Origin: Paenibacillus sp. V4I7
Lineage (GTDB): Bacteria; Bacillota; Bacilli; Paenibacillales; NBRC-103111
DNA: 64,000 nt
Assembly: GCF_030817275.1 (NCBI RefSeq)
Contig: NZ_JAUSZD010000002.1
Coordinates: forward strand, 3,968,001 to 4,032,000
Direction of reading: 5' to 3'
Shown: one piece after another, positions 63,248-64,000 of the stretch
Numbering within the stretch: the stretch's first letter is position 1
Layout: each line of letters opens with the position of its first letter
Notes under the pieces: generated by a model
The model's database searches: none
What the model saw: only the letters and a program-made list of their open reading frames with translations
What the model was told of the DNA's origin: nothing
Program-made: the position numbers and the translations under genes

Positions 63248-64000
63248 AATCTTTTGAATATGGAGATAGCGAGATCGGTTTCATGGATATAGTCATCACG
63301 ATTACATCCATGATTATTGGCGTTGGTATACTCTTTCTGCCGAGGGAACTAGCCAAAACAATAAAATCTTCTGACGGGTGGGTATCCATGCTTTTGGCTG
63401 GTCTTCTCGCGATCGGCTCAGCCTGGATTCTAGCCAAAATTGCGATTCATTTTAGCAAACAAGGTTATTTTGCTTATGCCTCAGCAGCCGTCACGAAGCC
63501 TATTGCCATCATTGCAATCATTTCTCTCACCCTTTACTTTATCTGCTATAGCGCTTATGAAGTTAGGGCTATTGCTAATATTTCCAAACAATATCTTTTT
63601 CAGCGTACTCCTGTTGAAGCTATCTCCCTATCGTTCTTACTGGTTGTCGTATATGCCGTTTCTGGCAGCCGTGTCGGTCTTATTCGACTTAATATTTTAT
63701 TTCTGCCCATTGTTATCTTCATCTCATTAGTCGTACTTACTTTTAGCATGGGCATGTTTAACGTAGACGAACTAAAACCGTTTCTGATCTCGGATTGGAA
63801 AAGCATGGCGAAAGGAATACAAACCAGCGCTTTCTCACTCCTTGGTTTCGAAGTCATCTTAATTTACATTACCCTAATGAATCGCCCCAAGGATGCCCCA
63901 AAAGCGGTTGTCATCGGGGTAGCTATTCCTATTGTACTTTATACAGCATTCTACCTTGCATGTATTGGTGTGTTTTCACAATTCGCGCTTGAACAAATTA
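63244..64000 (+). CDS. Spore germination receptor subunit B (GerB family), N-terminal part
   Basis: 252 residues before the window ends; the frame is open at the edge. APC-type permease with about seven to eight helices visible (ITITSMIIGVGILFLPRELA, SLTLYFICYSAYEVRAIAN, SLSFLLVVVYAVSGSRVG, GFEVILIYITLMNRP). It is the likely nutrient-binding subunit. A gerC gene probably follows outside the window. Confidence 0.95.
   Translation, partial: MKSFEYGDSEIGFMDIVITITSMIIGVGILFLPRELAKTIKSSDGWVSMLLAGLLAIGSAWILAKIAIHFSKQGYFAYASAAVTKPIAIIAIISLTLYFICYSAYEVRAIANISKQYLFQRTPVEAISLSFLLVVVYAVSGSRVGLIRLNILFLPIVIFISLVVLTFSMGMFNVDELKPFLISDWKSMAKGIQTSAFSLLGFEVILIYITLMNRPKDAPKAVVIGVAIPIVLYTAFYLACIGVFSQFALEQI

Overview
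The window comes from a low-to-mid GC, endospore-forming Bacillota, most likely Paenibacillus or a close relative. The reasons are the spore genes (gpr, spoIIP, a gerA/gerB-type operon start), the Bacillus-style order rpsT/holA, gpr, spoIIP, yqxA-like, lepA, hemW, hrcA-grpE-dnaK-dnaJ, prmA, rsmE, mtaB, a CIRCE operator, strong AGGAGG ribosome sites, and a carbohydrate ABC cluster with extracellular alpha-glucan enzymes. Most genes lie on the minus strand, so transcription mainly runs from high to low coordinates. No rRNA, tRNA, CRISPR array, integrase or transposase was seen.

Layout from the left. 1-10,150: an alpha-glucan uptake and processing cluster read leftwards: LacI-type repressor, two permeases, a lipoprotein binding protein, a large cytoplasmic GH15-like/GH31 fusion, a small type II thioesterase-like hydrolase, and a secreted GH31 enzyme cut by the window edge. 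The secreted enzyme closely resembles the 6-alpha-glucosyltransferase of cyclic tetrasaccharide (cycloalternan) systems. Its promoter region carries two matching LacI-type operators and a cre-like palindrome. 10,200-13,600: a secreted GH26 glycanase with a copper-amine-oxidase-like tail and a trypsin-like protease. 13,680-26,200: DNA repair block addB-addA-sbcD-sbcC with a NUDIX remnant behind sbcC. 26,390-30,500: SRPBCC protein, citrate synthase-like enzyme, a decayed SDR, an aldo/keto reductase and a TolB-like propeller. 30,600-30,850: an array of about 51-bp-spaced palindromes.

30,946-39,190: rRNA/tRNA modification genes (RlmI-like, MtaB, RsmE, PrmA) with deoC, a Na/Pi-cotransporter-family protein (YqeW type), a membrane metalloprotease and a secreted glycerophosphodiesterase. 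39,250-42,740: small YfhD-type protein and its neighbour, then phoX-tatA-tatC, in which a twin-arginine substrate is encoded with its own translocase. 42,834-49,290: the heat-shock operon hrcA - group III (archaeal-like) chaperonin - grpE - dnaK - dnaJ under a perfect CIRCE. 49,330-58,340: acetyltransferase, hemW, lepA, yqxA-like, a 42-bp tandem hairpin repeat, spoIIP, a compact operon of two TIR-like (CAP12-type) proteins plus a 51-codon ORF, gpr, rpsT. 58,340-64,000: holA, an ECF sigma factor with its membrane anti-sigma factor and autoregulatory promoter, and the start of a spore germination receptor operon.

The two items most worth attention are the TIR operon at 55,098-56,693 and the group III chaperonin at 46,654-48,195. 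In the TIR operon a TIR with an intact catalytic Glu is overlapped by a second TIR that lacks this Glu and carries a GAF-like extension. The operon sits between spoIIP and gpr, which are adjacent in Bacillus subtilis.
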